Shown piece after piece: positions 1-11,437 of a stretch of 64,000 nt of DNA (positions are counted from its first letter, which is position 1; every line of letters starts with the position of its first letter). The position numbers and the translations under genes are program-made. Source of the stretch: Leucaena leucocephala (Eukaryota > Streptophyta > Magnoliopsida > Fabales > Fabaceae). The notes below the pieces were generated by a model. The model ran no database searches. It had not been told where the DNA came from and saw only the letters and a program-made list of their open reading frames with translations. The stretch lies in the NCBI GenBank assembly GCA_037074615.1, contig CM073551.1:15561750-15625749 (forward strand). The letters run 5' to 3'.

Positions 1-373
1 ATCCTATATATTCAACTTTTGCTTATACAAAAAATCCCAGATATGTGATCACTGATATTTCTCTCCAATCTGATGATCTTCAATGATTTTCACAAAATTA
101 AATTTTTCAAAGGTCTATATTTTGACAAAGCACATTGAGTATTTCTAAAAGATTTTCATTTTCAAAATATGCATTCAAAAGCTTATCTCTTGATATATTA
201 ATCCATGCCCATAGTGAACTCGTTAGTTTTTATGATGAAGTTGTTATATGTAATATGGTCTCGTATAAATATAAATTATTCTCTATTGACCATACTAACC
301 ATTCTCCAAGAAAAGAGATTTTCATTTTTAATAGAAGAACTAAAGATTATTTCAATAAATTTCATGAAAGATA
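1..373. other. Left flank, remnant of an unidentified repeat
   Basis: AT-rich sequence with no family I recognise. An open frame from 135 runs into the LTR at 374. If the LTR and one AGATA copy are ignored, the same frame continues at 5058 for about 20 codons to a stop, so one host unit was split here. The first codon is TTG, not ATG, and the product resembles nothing I know. It may be a decayed transposon gene or chance. Confidence 0.35.
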
Positions 374-862
374 TGAAACATCCTGCCTTAGACTCCTCAG
401 AGCACCCCTGCGGAAGCTATACTAGCTGTACTGATTCGGTAATTCTCTCATTAGAACTACCATTCTACGTAAGTACCCAGGAAAGACTGGATGAACCGGG
501 TAGGTCCACTCACTACTAGCCTCCTTAGATAGTACCTACATACACAGTACGCATCATATCCTTCCTCCACTACTGCTATCTCCGCCGAAATTTCAGCAGC
601 ATAACGGCGTCTCTCAAAATTTTCAAAATCTACCTTGACATAACCTCCCTGAAATGGTTATACAAGGGGGATGAGATTCGGGGGAATCTCAGTAGTAATA
701 ATCATAACAGTATATGTAATGCAGTGTGATAGTGCTTGCTTGTGATTGTGTACAGATAAGTATGCCGCGTGCTTCCAAACTCAATAACATATGATCATAG
801 CATTGCAGTAGAGCTTCAGACATAACATATAAGACAACAATCCAACCAAACAATAGCACATC

Positions 863-3556
863 TGTAACATCCCGATTTTTGGTCTAGGAGAACTGGGAAG
901 TAGTCTGATATGGGCAGGCTGCTAAACCCGTAGTCCAAGGGTAGTAATCTGATATGGGCGGATAACTTACCTATATTTTGTAGGAATCCGAGGGATGAGC
1001 TAAGTCTTTCAGGATTTAAAGATGTGTTAAGTCTTTAACCTACAGAATCGGGATAGTTCACCTATGTTCAAAATGAGGAATGTGAGGAATATCCCTTTGA
1101 GCAGAAGTCCCCGAAACATACAGAGGGTTTTTAGGGACTAAACTGCAAATAAGTCCAGGGACTGATAAAGTGAAAGTCTCTAGAGATATGATGGCCATTT
1201 ATGCAAACAAAGGGATTAAATTGCAAAAGAAAGAGAATGCAGGGGCAAAATCGTAATTATGGGAAAGATCGGGCTGGTAGCCGATGAGTACCATATTTTG
1301 CCAAAAAATAGAGAAAATTATGCTGATCATTTGACTGAACTGTGAAATGTGCATATGAGGTCTCTATGTGTATGAAAGAATTAGAAATATGACCAGGGGT
1401 AAAATGGTCATTTTGAAAAAGTGTGCGCGTGAGTGCTTTTTCAGGCCAAAACAGCCCGGTCTGGATAAAATATCTGAAAATACCCGGAGATAGAGAAAAG
1501 GATTGCGGGTTGAATGAGGAGTCACGGAATTTTGATTTGAGGTCCCGATTTTTCTGTAAAAATTTCACAAGATGGGAATTTACAGTTATAATCGGTAAAG
1601 GAAAAGCAGTCCCGATAGGGATGATCGGACTGTGGCCAGGGGGCGTATAGTGTTTCTAAGGCCTTTAGTGACACCAGGGAAGGCCCAGGCCCATTAGATC
1701 AGTCCAGTGGTAAAAGGGGGCCGGTGTCCGGGAAAAAGATGCGAAATGACGAAAATGCCCCTATGTTATAGAACAGCTGAAGAATGAGTAAAGGGTATTT
1801 TGGTCATTTGCCTAAGGTTAGACAGTCCAGGGAAGTTATCTGGATAGTTGACCAGGGTTAGAAAATACTCTGGTAAGATGAGAAAAGACAATTATGCCCT
1901 TAGACCTAGTAAAGTAAAGAAAGAGAGACTAAGGGCATTTTGGTAATTTGCTAAGGGGTGTTTCTTGGGAATCGTGCCATCAGAGTACTTGGGCTGGATC
2001 AGAGACCCAAGATGATATTCCCAGGCCCAAAAACGCAGGCCCAGGGATTCAGGGGGAAAAGTGACATTAAAATAATGATTTAATGACTTTTCAGTAAAGT
2101 AAAGTTACTCGGTTGGCACGATAACCGAGGAGGTGATTAGATAAAGTCTGGGACTTATCTGGATAGCATTGGAAGGCGTGAAAGGTTCCTTCCAGATGCC
2201 ACATGGCGTCATCTTAGAGGTAGAAGAAAAGTTAAGGACACGTATTACGGTGCAAGACTCTGGACTGGTGAGTCGGCAGGCTGAGTCAGCTGATGAGGTG
2301 TCCCGGGTTTTAGACATGTGAGAAATGTGCTGCTGAGGTGTCCGCTGAGGTGTCCACCGAGGTGTCCTGGATGATGCAGTAAAAAGGAATAAAAGAAAAT
2401 AGGAAATTCCAGGAAAAACCAGGACCACAGGTTCAGATGGCTTCAAAATTACAGAAATGCCATCGAAGGAAACTATAAATACCCCCTCCCCCTCCCATTT
2501 CATGCATCCCACGGTTTTGGCAAGAGAAAGAGAGAGAAAGAAGAGAGAGAAGGAGAAAGAAAGAAGAAAGGAGGTTCTGGCGGAGCTGGAAGCAGTATAG
2601 AGATAATAGAGTTCTGCTAAGCTTGTGAGATAGTAACTAATCCTAGCTCTTATGTAATGTCTTTGTGATTTGTTGTGCTATTGTTTGGTTGGATTGTTGT
2701 CTTATATGTTATGCTTGAAGCTCTACTGCAATGCTATGATCATATGTTATTGAGTATAGAAGCATGCAGCATACTTATCTGTACACAATCACAAGCAAGC
2801 ACTGTCACACTACATTACATATATTGTTATGATTATTTACTACTGAGATTCCCCCGAATCTCATTCCCCATATCTAACCCATTACAGGAAGATTATGTTA
2901 AACTGAATTTTAAGAATCTTGAGAGACGCCGTTATGCTGCCGAATTTAAGACTGAACATCAGAATATGAGAAGTACTGTGTACTTAGGTGCTGTCTAAGG
3001 AGGCTGGAAGTGAGTGGACCTAGCCGGTTCATCCAGTCTTTCCTGGATACTTACGTAGAATGGTAGTTCTCATGAGGGAATTACCGAATCAGTACGATTC
3101 AGTTCCTTGTACAGATGAAGCCTAGCGGTTATACTGCCGAAATTCGGGCAGGGAAAAGATGTAATAGAAATACGAGAATTTTGTGTATGACTTGTTGTAT
3201 GACATTTTGTTATTCAATAATAAATATTGTTTGGCATGTTTAATTTGTGAATGATGAATTAAAAGAGAAATTCGCAGGTCCTGAGGTAGCAGTGGTTTGA
3301 CCTCAGTTTGACCTAGTAAACGAAGGAGTTTGGCTATGAAATTTGGCAGGCCAGTCGTACACATCTGGGGCATTATGTGGATAGGTAATAAGCCTCATTT
3401 GGATATGCAGAACGAGATAAATTAATTTTCAAATTAAAGGTTCAGAATAAGGAACTTAAGAGTAGAAATTTTAATTTCTGGGCTTAAGTTAAGATATAAT
3501 CAAGCTAATATTGCTTCCGCAAGTGTACTCTGAGGAGTCTAAGGAAGGATGTTTCA
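863..3556 (+). mobile_element. Solo LTR, family A, inserted in an opposite-strand A LTR
   Basis: Starts TGTAACATCCCGATTTTTGG, ends AAGGAAGGATGTTTCA, and has a perfect ACATC duplication (858-862 and 3557-3561). Length is 2694 bp. The order is start block with repeated TCTGATATGGGC motifs, a middle block shared with the 24-26.7 kb copy, a TATA box, a GA-rich leader, a conserved hairpin and the end block. The frames inside it (for example 107 codons at 2675-2998) are not convincing genes. Because the host LTR is the same family in reverse, a long inverted repeat results. Confidence 0.92.
2474..2480 (+). promoter_or_regulatory. LTR TATA box (family A)
   Basis: TATAAAT inside CTATAAATACCCCC, followed about 40 bp later by a GA-rich tract (2520-2575). 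The same layout recurs in every A and B LTR in the window, which supports a real core promoter. Confidence 0.7.
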
Positions 3557-3766
3557 ACATCAATCACAAAGCCATTACATAAAAGCTAGGATTAGTTACA
3601 ACCTGGCTAGCTCAGCAGAACTCTACTATCCTTATTCTGCTTCTAGCTCCGCCAGAACTTCCTTACTTCCTTTTCTCCTTTCTCTCTTCCCTTCCTTCTC
3701 CTTCTCTCTCTTCTTTCTCTCACTCTTCCTTACCCATGCGTGATGCCAAATGAAATGGAGGGGGGT

Positions 3767-3773
3767 ATTTATA
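3767..3773 (-). promoter_or_regulatory. LTR TATA box (family A, minus strand)
   Basis: Minus-strand TATAAAT in the outer LTR 374-5052, upstream of a GA-rich leader (CT-rich on the plus strand, 3655-3730). Confidence 0.65.
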
Positions 3774-4332
3774 ACCTCCTCCAATGGCATTTCTGCAATT
3801 TCTATGAACTCTGATCCTGCGGTCCTGGTTTTTCCTGGAATTTCCTATTTTCCTTTATTTCCTTTTACTGCATCATCAGTGCCACCTCAGGGGACACCTC
3901 AGCAGCTGACTCATCGCCACATTTTCCACATGCCTAAATTCCCTGGACACCTCAGCAGCTGACTCACCGGTCCAGAGTCCTGCCTCATAATGCGTGCCCT
4001 CAGCTTTATCTGCTTTCTCCATACCAGAGCCATGTGGCGCCTGGAAGAGACCTTGCACGCTTCCCAATGCTATCCAAATAAGTCCCAGACTTATCTGATC
4101 ACTTTCTCGATTTTTGTGCCAACCGAGTAACTTTACTCTACTGAATCACTACTCTAATACCATGTGGCATCTTGTGGGTCCCATGAGGATACCTTTTCAG
4201 TCTACCTCATGGTTTCCATATAACCTTTCCTGTATCTGGCCTCCTGCCTTCGGTCTATCTCTAACTGGGTAACTATCTCTTTTGGACCTTCTTAACTCAT
4301 GGCCCATACGCTTGGCATTACTTTAGTCACTA

Positions 4333-4559
4333 GTCGCGACCTAGCCATCATCTCATCGCGACTTAACACCTTTTGGTTCATTAGTCGCGACCACAACATC
4401 CTTTAGTCGTGACCATAACAGTCTTTCATCGAGACCACAACATATTCTAGTCGCGACCAGGCTCATTCTACTCATTAGTCGCGACACCACATACATATCC
4501 GTCATGACCAATCCTCTCTGCCAATATTAGTCGCGACCAATATACTTCCTCGTCGCGAC
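4333..4559. repeat. GTCGCGAC palindrome array in an A LTR
   Basis: Ten sites matching GTCGCGAC or one-to-two-base variants start at 4333, 4355, 4384, 4406, 4428, 4450, 4478, 4501, 4530 and 4552. Intervals are 22, 29, 22, 22, 22, 22, 28, 23, 29 and 22 as applicable along the series, so nearly all are 22 or 29 bp. Other family A LTRs in the window lack the array. Confidence 0.85.
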
Positions 4560-5390
4560 CAAAAGTCACCAATACATATTGTCTGCTGCTCAGTGTCCAT
4601 TCCTTTCATATCTCACCCCACATAATCTTAGCATAATTCTAGGGTCTCACTTTCTTCTTATCCTTTATCCTAAGTTCTAGAAATTATCTTTCAATAACTC
4701 ATCCCCTCTCTTCGGGAGTCCTTGTTAGTTGAAAGGCTCAACAACCCTCTATATCAGGTTATCTTACACAGGAGCCAGCCCATATCAAGCTACCTGCAGA
4801 ATTCCTAGGCTTAAGACTTAGGACATTCCTCCCATTCCTCATTTTGAACCTAGGTGAACTGTCCCAATTCTGTAGGTTAAAGACTTAACTCATCTTTACA
4901 TCCTGAAGGACTTAGCTCATCCCTCGGATCCTACAAAATACAGGTAAATAATCCGCCCATATCAGATTACTACCCTAGGACTACGGGTTTAGCAGCCTGC
5001 CCATATCAGACTACCTCCCAGTTTAACTAGACCCAAAAATTGGGATGTTACAAGATACATCAAGCTTGAGATTAGATACATTGAGCATGGGTGGAGCTAC
5101 AAAGCAACAAGCTAAAAAGATAATCATCCATGACAATACAGAAGATGCTCAAACATAAAAAGGAGAGGAAGGCAACAGAATTTCATAGATCAATTCATTT
5201 ATCAGATTGCCAAAACTGAATCAGCATCTCTTAACCCTCTCTCTTTATATTGAGAATATATTTGAGCTATTTTGGTGATAATGTTTTCCATGCAATATAT
5301 ATCTAAGTGTTTATATCAAAACTTGCTTTGCATTAATACATTATTTTGTCAAAGATCATATGATTTTTTTTAAAGAAACCATCAATTTAT

Positions 5391-5757
5391 CGAAGAAGTT
5401 ATCGATAAAAGCTTTTATAAGGCATATAATAAAAGAAACTGCTTTGATGAATCAATGTACTAAATCTTTTTGAAAATATGTTCGATAAAATCATTTATTG
5501 AATATGTATTCAATAAGATGAAGTATTTTTGGAAAAATGACTGAAATTTTTTATCAAATAACAATTTGATAAAGATACTTTTCAAAGGAGTCTTCGATAA
5601 ATCTTGAGTGATTTATATGAAAAATGTTACTATTTATCGAACAACTATTCGATAAGAAGGCTTATCGGAGAGCTATTCGATAAATATCTTACTGTTGTTT
5701 AAATATTTATCAATAAACACTTCGAATAAGGCACTTATCTAAGCAGTTATCAATAAA
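5391..5757. repeat. TTATCGATAA-type paired palindrome array
   Basis: Centres fall at 5391/5403, 5471/5483, 5499/5511, 5555/5567, 5583/5595, 5638/5650, 5666/5678, 5711/5723 and 5739/5751. Every pair is 12 bp apart. Eight of the nine pairs combine into four groups with internal spacing 12-16-12. Sites vary (TTATCGAAG, TTCGATAA, TTATCAATAA) but the register is kept. Confidence 0.8.
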
Positions 5758-5998
5758 TTATCTCATATTTAGTTAAAATCTAACCGTTACTATTTCAGTT
5801 CATCGAAACCCTTTTCAAAAAGTCCTTCTGATTCACTTAACCCATAATTCATAACTATTTCCATAACTTCCTCTTAGTAATTAAAACTGTCCAGAGTCAT
5901 TTCCCTAACATTCCAAATCAATTCACTCACATAAATCCTTAACCCATATCCCTTATCATCATAAAACCTTCACTGTTCATCATCCCTTCAGTCAAGCA

Positions 5999-6363
5999 AT
6001 GGCGAGAACCAAGGTACCCAAAGTTAGGTTGGAACAAGCCAAGGGAAAGAAAAAGGAAATACCTCAAAGGATAAGAGCTCTTTAAAGAATATGCCTTCTT
6101 CTGCACCACAGGCTCAGATGTAGAGCCCAACTTGATAACGTTCATGATATTTCTCAAAAAGAAAGAGAAAGAATGGTAATTCTGAGTCTTCATCTTCTTC
6201 TACTCATCATTCATTTGATTCTTCTCCATCTTCAAATTTTTTCTCCCTGCCACTGCTTACTGGTAATGTAGAATAAGGGGTGGATAAAAGGAAACTTAAA
6301 GGAGAATATGATCATAGGGACTTTTGTCTTATCGTTATTATGGATCTAGACTATAAGTATAAC
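5999..6363 (+). pseudogene. Remnant of an unidentified transposon gene start
   Basis: ATG at 5999 opens a Lys/Arg-rich peptide that stops after about 28 codons. Downstream frames give Ser-rich, then charged sequence up to the LTR insertion at 6364. The TSD bases ATAAC (6359-6363) and ATAAT (8887-8891) mark where the LTR entered. No domain recognised. Confidence 0.3.
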
Positions 6364-8886
6364 TGAAACATCCTCCCTTAGACCCCTCAATGTACACTTG
6401 CGGAAGCGATATTAGCTCGATTATATCTTAACTTAAGCCCAGAAATTAAAGTTTTACTCTTAAGTTCCTTATTCTGAACCTTTACTTTCAGAACTAATTT
6501 ATCTCATTCTACACGTCCAAATGAGGCTTATACCTATCCACGTAAAGCCCCAGATGTGTGCTACTGGCTCACTAAATTTGCTGGCCAAACTCTTTCAAAC
6601 TGAGGTCAGAACACCGCTGCCTCAGGACCTGCGAATTTCTCTCTTAATTTCTTAACTTTTCAATTACTCTCATAATTACTTTTCTTATGTATAACCCATT
6701 ATTCTAGCTACTTATACACAAGCTGATCATGCCAAATAATATTTATTATTAAATAATAAATTGTTATACAACAGGACATGAACAAATCCTCATATCTCTA
6801 TTACATCTTTTCTGCCGAAAATCTGGCAGTATAACTACTATACTTCATCTTTAAAAATAACTGAACTATACTGATTCGATAATTCCCATGAGAACTACCA
6901 TTCTACGTAAGTACCCAGGAAAGACTGGATGAATCGACTAGATCCACTCACTTCCATACTCCTTAGACAGTACCTATGTACACAGTACTCATCATATCCT
7001 ATCTTCATTATGGACATTCTGCCATAATGTTGGCAGCATAACAGCGTCTTTAGCATTCTCAAAATTCACTTTGACGTAACCTCTCTGTAATGGGTTATAT
7101 ATATGGGATGAGATTCGGGGGAATCTCAGTAATAACAACCATAACAATATATGTAATGTAGTGTGATAGTGCCTACTTGTGATTGTGTACAGATAAGTAT
7201 GATGCTTGCTTCCATACTTAATAATAACATATGATCATAGCATTATGTAATAGAGCTTCATACATAACATATAAGACAATAATCCAATCAAACAATAGCA
7301 CATCAAATCATAAAGCCATCACATAAAAGCTAAGATTAGTTACTACCTCACTAGCTTAGCAGAACTCTAATATCTCTATACTGCTTCCGGCTTCGCCAGG
7401 ACTTCCTTCTTTCTTTCTTTTCTTCCTTCCTCTCACTTCTCTCTATAGAACTCACTTCTCTCTCTAAATTGGTGCTCCTGGACGTGCTCCTTATTAAGGG
7501 GAGGGGGTATTTATAGGTTTCACGAATGGCATTTTAGTAATTCTTAAGACTTTAACCCTGCGGCCACAATTTTTCTTGGAATTTTCTATTTTCTTTAATC
7601 CATTTTATTGCATCATCATGGTGATGTCCTCATGATGACTCATGGCCCTTCATAAGTACCTGCTGACTCAGCATGCTGACTCAAAAGTTATAATTATTAC
7701 TTTTATTTTATTTTTATTTTTTATTATTTTTTTCTTTTCTTGGATTAATCACCAAGTAACATTAAAAGCATGTGGGAACCACCTTTGGCAGCACACATGG
7801 CGAAATTGGGAGCCTTGGGAGCCTTCCAAAAGCTTTCAGCAGCATTTCGGTCTAAACCAGAACTGATTCTGTCACATTTTGGAAAAATGCCTATTTTTTG
7901 GGAATGTTATGCACATATTCAAAAATCACTACCTTTCGGCCCGAATATTATGATTTTGTCCTTGATCTAGTCCGACCTCATTCAGACATCTTGGGTTTCC
8001 CCTGGGCCTACTATGACTTAGTCTAACTTATATCTAGGCCTTAGAAATACTATATGGCTTCTGGCCATAGTCCGATCATCTCTATTCGGACTATTTTTCT
8101 TTTACCGATTATAACTGTAAATTCCTATTTTAGGAATTTTTACAAAAAAATTGGGACCTCAAATCAAAATTGTGTAGCATCATTCAACCCATAATTCTTT
8201 TCTCTATCTCCCAGTATTTTCAGATATTAAATCTGGACCGGGGCTGTTTTGGCCTAAAAGTACGCTCGCGCGTAAATTTCAAAATGACCATTTTACCCTT
8301 GGTCACTTTTCTAATTCTCACATACTCATAGGTACCTCATATGCATACTTCACAGTTCAGTGAAATGATCAGCATAATTTTCTCTATTTTATGGTAAAAT
8401 ATAGTACTCATCAGCTACTAGCTCGATATTTCCCATAATTACGATTATGCCCCTATATTCTCTTTATGACCTCTTTACTTATCTTCTTATCCTTCCTCTT
8501 AAGTTCTCAAAATTCTCTTTCAACAACTCATCCCCTGAACTCTTCGGGAGTCTTTATTAATTAAAAGGCTTGACAACCCACCCATATCAGGTTATCTTAC
8601 TCAGGAGCCAGCCCATATCTAGCTACCTACAGAATTCCTAGGCTTAAGACTTAGGATATTCCTTACATTCCTCTTTTTGAACCTAGGTGAACTGTCCCTA
8701 TTTTGTAGGTTAAAGACTTAACTCATCTTTAAATCCTGAGGGACTTAGCTTATTCCTCGGATTCCTACAAAATATAGGTAAGTGATCTGCCCATATCAGA
8801 TTACTATCTTGGGACTACGGGTTTAGCAGCCTGCCCATATCAGACTACCTCCCATTTCTCCTAGACCTAAAAATTAGGATGTTACA
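6364..8886 (-). mobile_element. Solo LTR, family A
   Basis: Minus-strand TGTAACATCC start at 8886 and GGATGTTTCA end at 6364, with near-perfect duplications ATAAC/ATAAT. Length is 2523 bp. It has the same middle block as 863-3556 plus the conserved GAGATTC/GAATCTC hairpin (7110-7127). An AT-rich stretch at 7685-7740 is a local expansion not seen in other copies. Confidence 0.88.
7509..7515 (-). promoter_or_regulatory. LTR TATA box (family A, minus strand)
   Basis: Minus-strand TATAAAT with a GA-rich leader downstream (CT-rich at 7395-7470 on the plus strand). Confidence 0.65.
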
Positions 8887-9200
8887 ATAATGGCAAGACC
8901 AAACTGGATCTTAGTAACCTTATGTAAAAGATGTTTTAGTTTAATGATGCCAAGATTTTCTATGCCAAGTTTGATTGATGGTATTTTGATTGATATTGTG
9001 TTTTGACAAATGATGATTTAAAGATTGATTGCTAATATTATTTGATAATGTTTTAGAAATCAGTTTTATTAGGATCCATGTTTTGACTATGCCAAACTAA
9101 GTAGTTTTTGTTTGAAGTTGTTTGAATTTAGTTGAAAAATGATTTTACTGAATCGAGCTAGAATTTGATTAAAGTATGTGTTTCTATTCAAATTTTTCTC

Positions 9201-10135
9201 ATTAATCGATTGTATAATCGATTAATGTTGATTAATCAAACATCCAGCCAATTAATGAGTATCCATTAATCGATTGATCATTCGATTAACGTTGTGACTT
9301 GTGTCTATATGCTCTGTGAGTCAAATTAAGATAATTAATCGATTAGTTAATGGATTAATGTAAATTAATCCATTAACTGTTAGATTAATTTGTTAATTTA
9401 ATCCATTAACTCCTAGATTAATTTGTTTAGACTTGTTTCTCTTGGGTCAATTAATCGATTAATGTAAATTAATCATTAACTGTTCGATTAATTTGTTAAA
9501 TTAATCCATTAATTGTTAGATTAATTTGTTCCAACTTGTGTCTCTTGAGTCAATTAATCGATTAATGAAAATTAATCCATTAACTGTTAGATTAATTTGT
9601 TAGAATTGTGTCTCTTGAGTTAATTAATTGAATAGTTAATCGATTAATCTATATTAATGGATTAACTGTTTGATTAATATCATGAAGTTGCTCTGTAGAA
9701 TTGGAAAGATAAGTCAATTAATCAATTGGTTAATCGATTAATTCTAGTTAATCGATTGTCTATTTGATTAATCTATTCAGAACTGATTTTCCTTTAGACA
9801 AAGTAAATTCTATTAATCGATTAATCTAAATTAATGCATTAACTATTCGATTAATTTGTTCAAAATCAGTTTGTGAAAATCAAATGTGAATTCATTAATC
9901 GATTGGAATTTACATTAATGGATTAATTATTCGATTAATATGTTCTGAAAAAGCTTTCTGTATCAATTCTGCCAGAGACATTAATCGACTAAGGATTTGA
10001 TTAATTAACATTAATCATTGACTATTCGATTAATGTGTTTTGAAAATCTTTCTATGTCAATTCCTCTAGAGACATTAATCTACTAAGGATTCAATTAATT
10101 TACATTAATAGATTCATTATTCGATTAACTTCATA
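9201..10135. repeat. ATTAATCGATTAAT-type paired palindrome array
   Basis: Dozens of sites related to ATTAATCGATTAAT. In the part I measured, centres pair at 12 bp: 9207/9219, 9271/9283, 9339/9351, 9370/9382, 9403/9415. In the central block pairs are 19-21 bp apart (12-19-12-21-12). Longer units with TTGTGTCTCTTGAGT between blocks repeat at about 105 bp (9430-9620). It lies in the 5' part of the SIRE-like LTR. Confidence 0.8.
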
Positions 10136-11437
10136 TATTTCAATGATATTTCTCCATTTGCACTAAAATTACTTGCTTCTCTCTCTCAACTACATATGTT
10201 TGATTCAAACATGCATGAAATATGTTTTTGTTTCTCATCATTCTTCATTATAAATCTTTTGAGAAACTTATCAATTTATATTGAATATGATTGAACAATC
10301 TGATCAATATGATGCTCTATTTTCTATTTTCTACATTAATTGAAACATTGATAGAATTAATGATGGTTAATCGATTAATACAGCATATTTTTTAGAAAGC
10401 CATATGAACTTCATTAGAACTTGATCTTTAGAATACGAGTTGATTATTAGTTGTTCATACACTTAATCAATGTTTAAACTCCTAACAAACCTATTGAGAT
10501 TGAGTGTGTTCAGAAAAGACTAAAGTTTAAAATGATAAAGACTACGTCAATAGAGACTTGCTACATCCATCAAAGCATTAAATGCTCACCTACCTATCAA
10601 CGACGCCTTCACTCCAACGGTTACAACGATTACAAAGTCTGAGTCTAACTTCTACCAAACGATTATTACCAGAACTTCTGTTGATTGTGTCAAACTTCAT
10701 TTAAGGTATCTAAAGACATGATTAGAATGAGATTAGACAAAGATTAAAGCCAACGGGCTCTCAACGGTAAAAAGACACTTGTGTCAGAAGCTTCAATTGC
10801 TAGTTCCAACGATCATATTCTCAATGGAAGAAGAAAAGCTCAACAGAGAAAAAGATTATGCTAAACTGTCAAAAGCTCAACTTCATATATAAATAGAAGA
10901 GCATTCAAAATTAAGAAGAGAGATACGAGCTATGAATGCATCATCAAAATGTTAAAATATCGTTAGACTGAAAAAGCCTCCAACTCTCTATTCTTCATTA
11001 TGTACAATCATCATCTCTTGAGAGAGAAAAATATCATGTACTACAATGTATCATTTACTCTATCTGAGAGAGTTTTATATTTCATCATCCTTATCCAAAT
11101 CTAAGAGCAAACCTTGGAATCAAGGATTCAAGGTAGGATTTGCTCGTCTTTGTAAGGGGGAGTGTTACCAGTAAAGAATGGTGTTACCTTAGGATTGAGG
11201 AGGGTCTCAATTAGCTGTTAAAATTGAGGTTGTAAATGCTACCAAGAGCCTGCTATAATCTTAGGGAGATAGTGAATTATAAATCTCAGTGAGGAGCTAA
11301 GGACTTAACGTAGGTCAAGGAAGGACCGAATAAGGATAATTACTTTGTGCGATTTTTCTCTTCCTTAACTCTTTATATTTCCAATAACCCATTTCAATTA
11401 TCTGATCAAAGTTTTCAAGCCTATCTATTTCACTTAT

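Larger units (their letters stand above)
374..5052 (-). mobile_element. Solo LTR, Ty3/gypsy Tekay-like family A, interrupted by another A LTR
   Basis: Read on the minus strand it starts TGTAACATCC and ends GGATGTTTCA, the TG...CA ends shared by all family A copies. It is flanked by a perfect 5-bp duplication AGATA (369-373 and 5053-5057). Without the inner LTR it is about 1.98 kb, the shortest A copy here. The upstream part (about 4150-4610) is unlike other A copies and carries a GGTCGCGAC array, so this copy has an exchanged or rearranged U3. No internal region is attached, so it is a solo LTR left by LTR-LTR recombination. Tekay assignment rests on the related B and A elements whose interiors are visible. 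Confidence 0.88.
5053..6363 (+). other. Unidentified old repeat with palindrome array and gene remnant
   Basis: This 1.3-kb stretch lies between two A LTRs. It has an array of TTATCGATAA-type sites (5391-5757), then an AT-rich leader, then an ATG at 5999 opening a short basic reading frame (MARTKVPKVRLEQ) that hits a stop after about 28 codons; Ser-rich coding-like sequence continues in another frame. It looks like the leader and start of a decayed transposon gene. I cannot assign a family. Confidence 0.4.
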
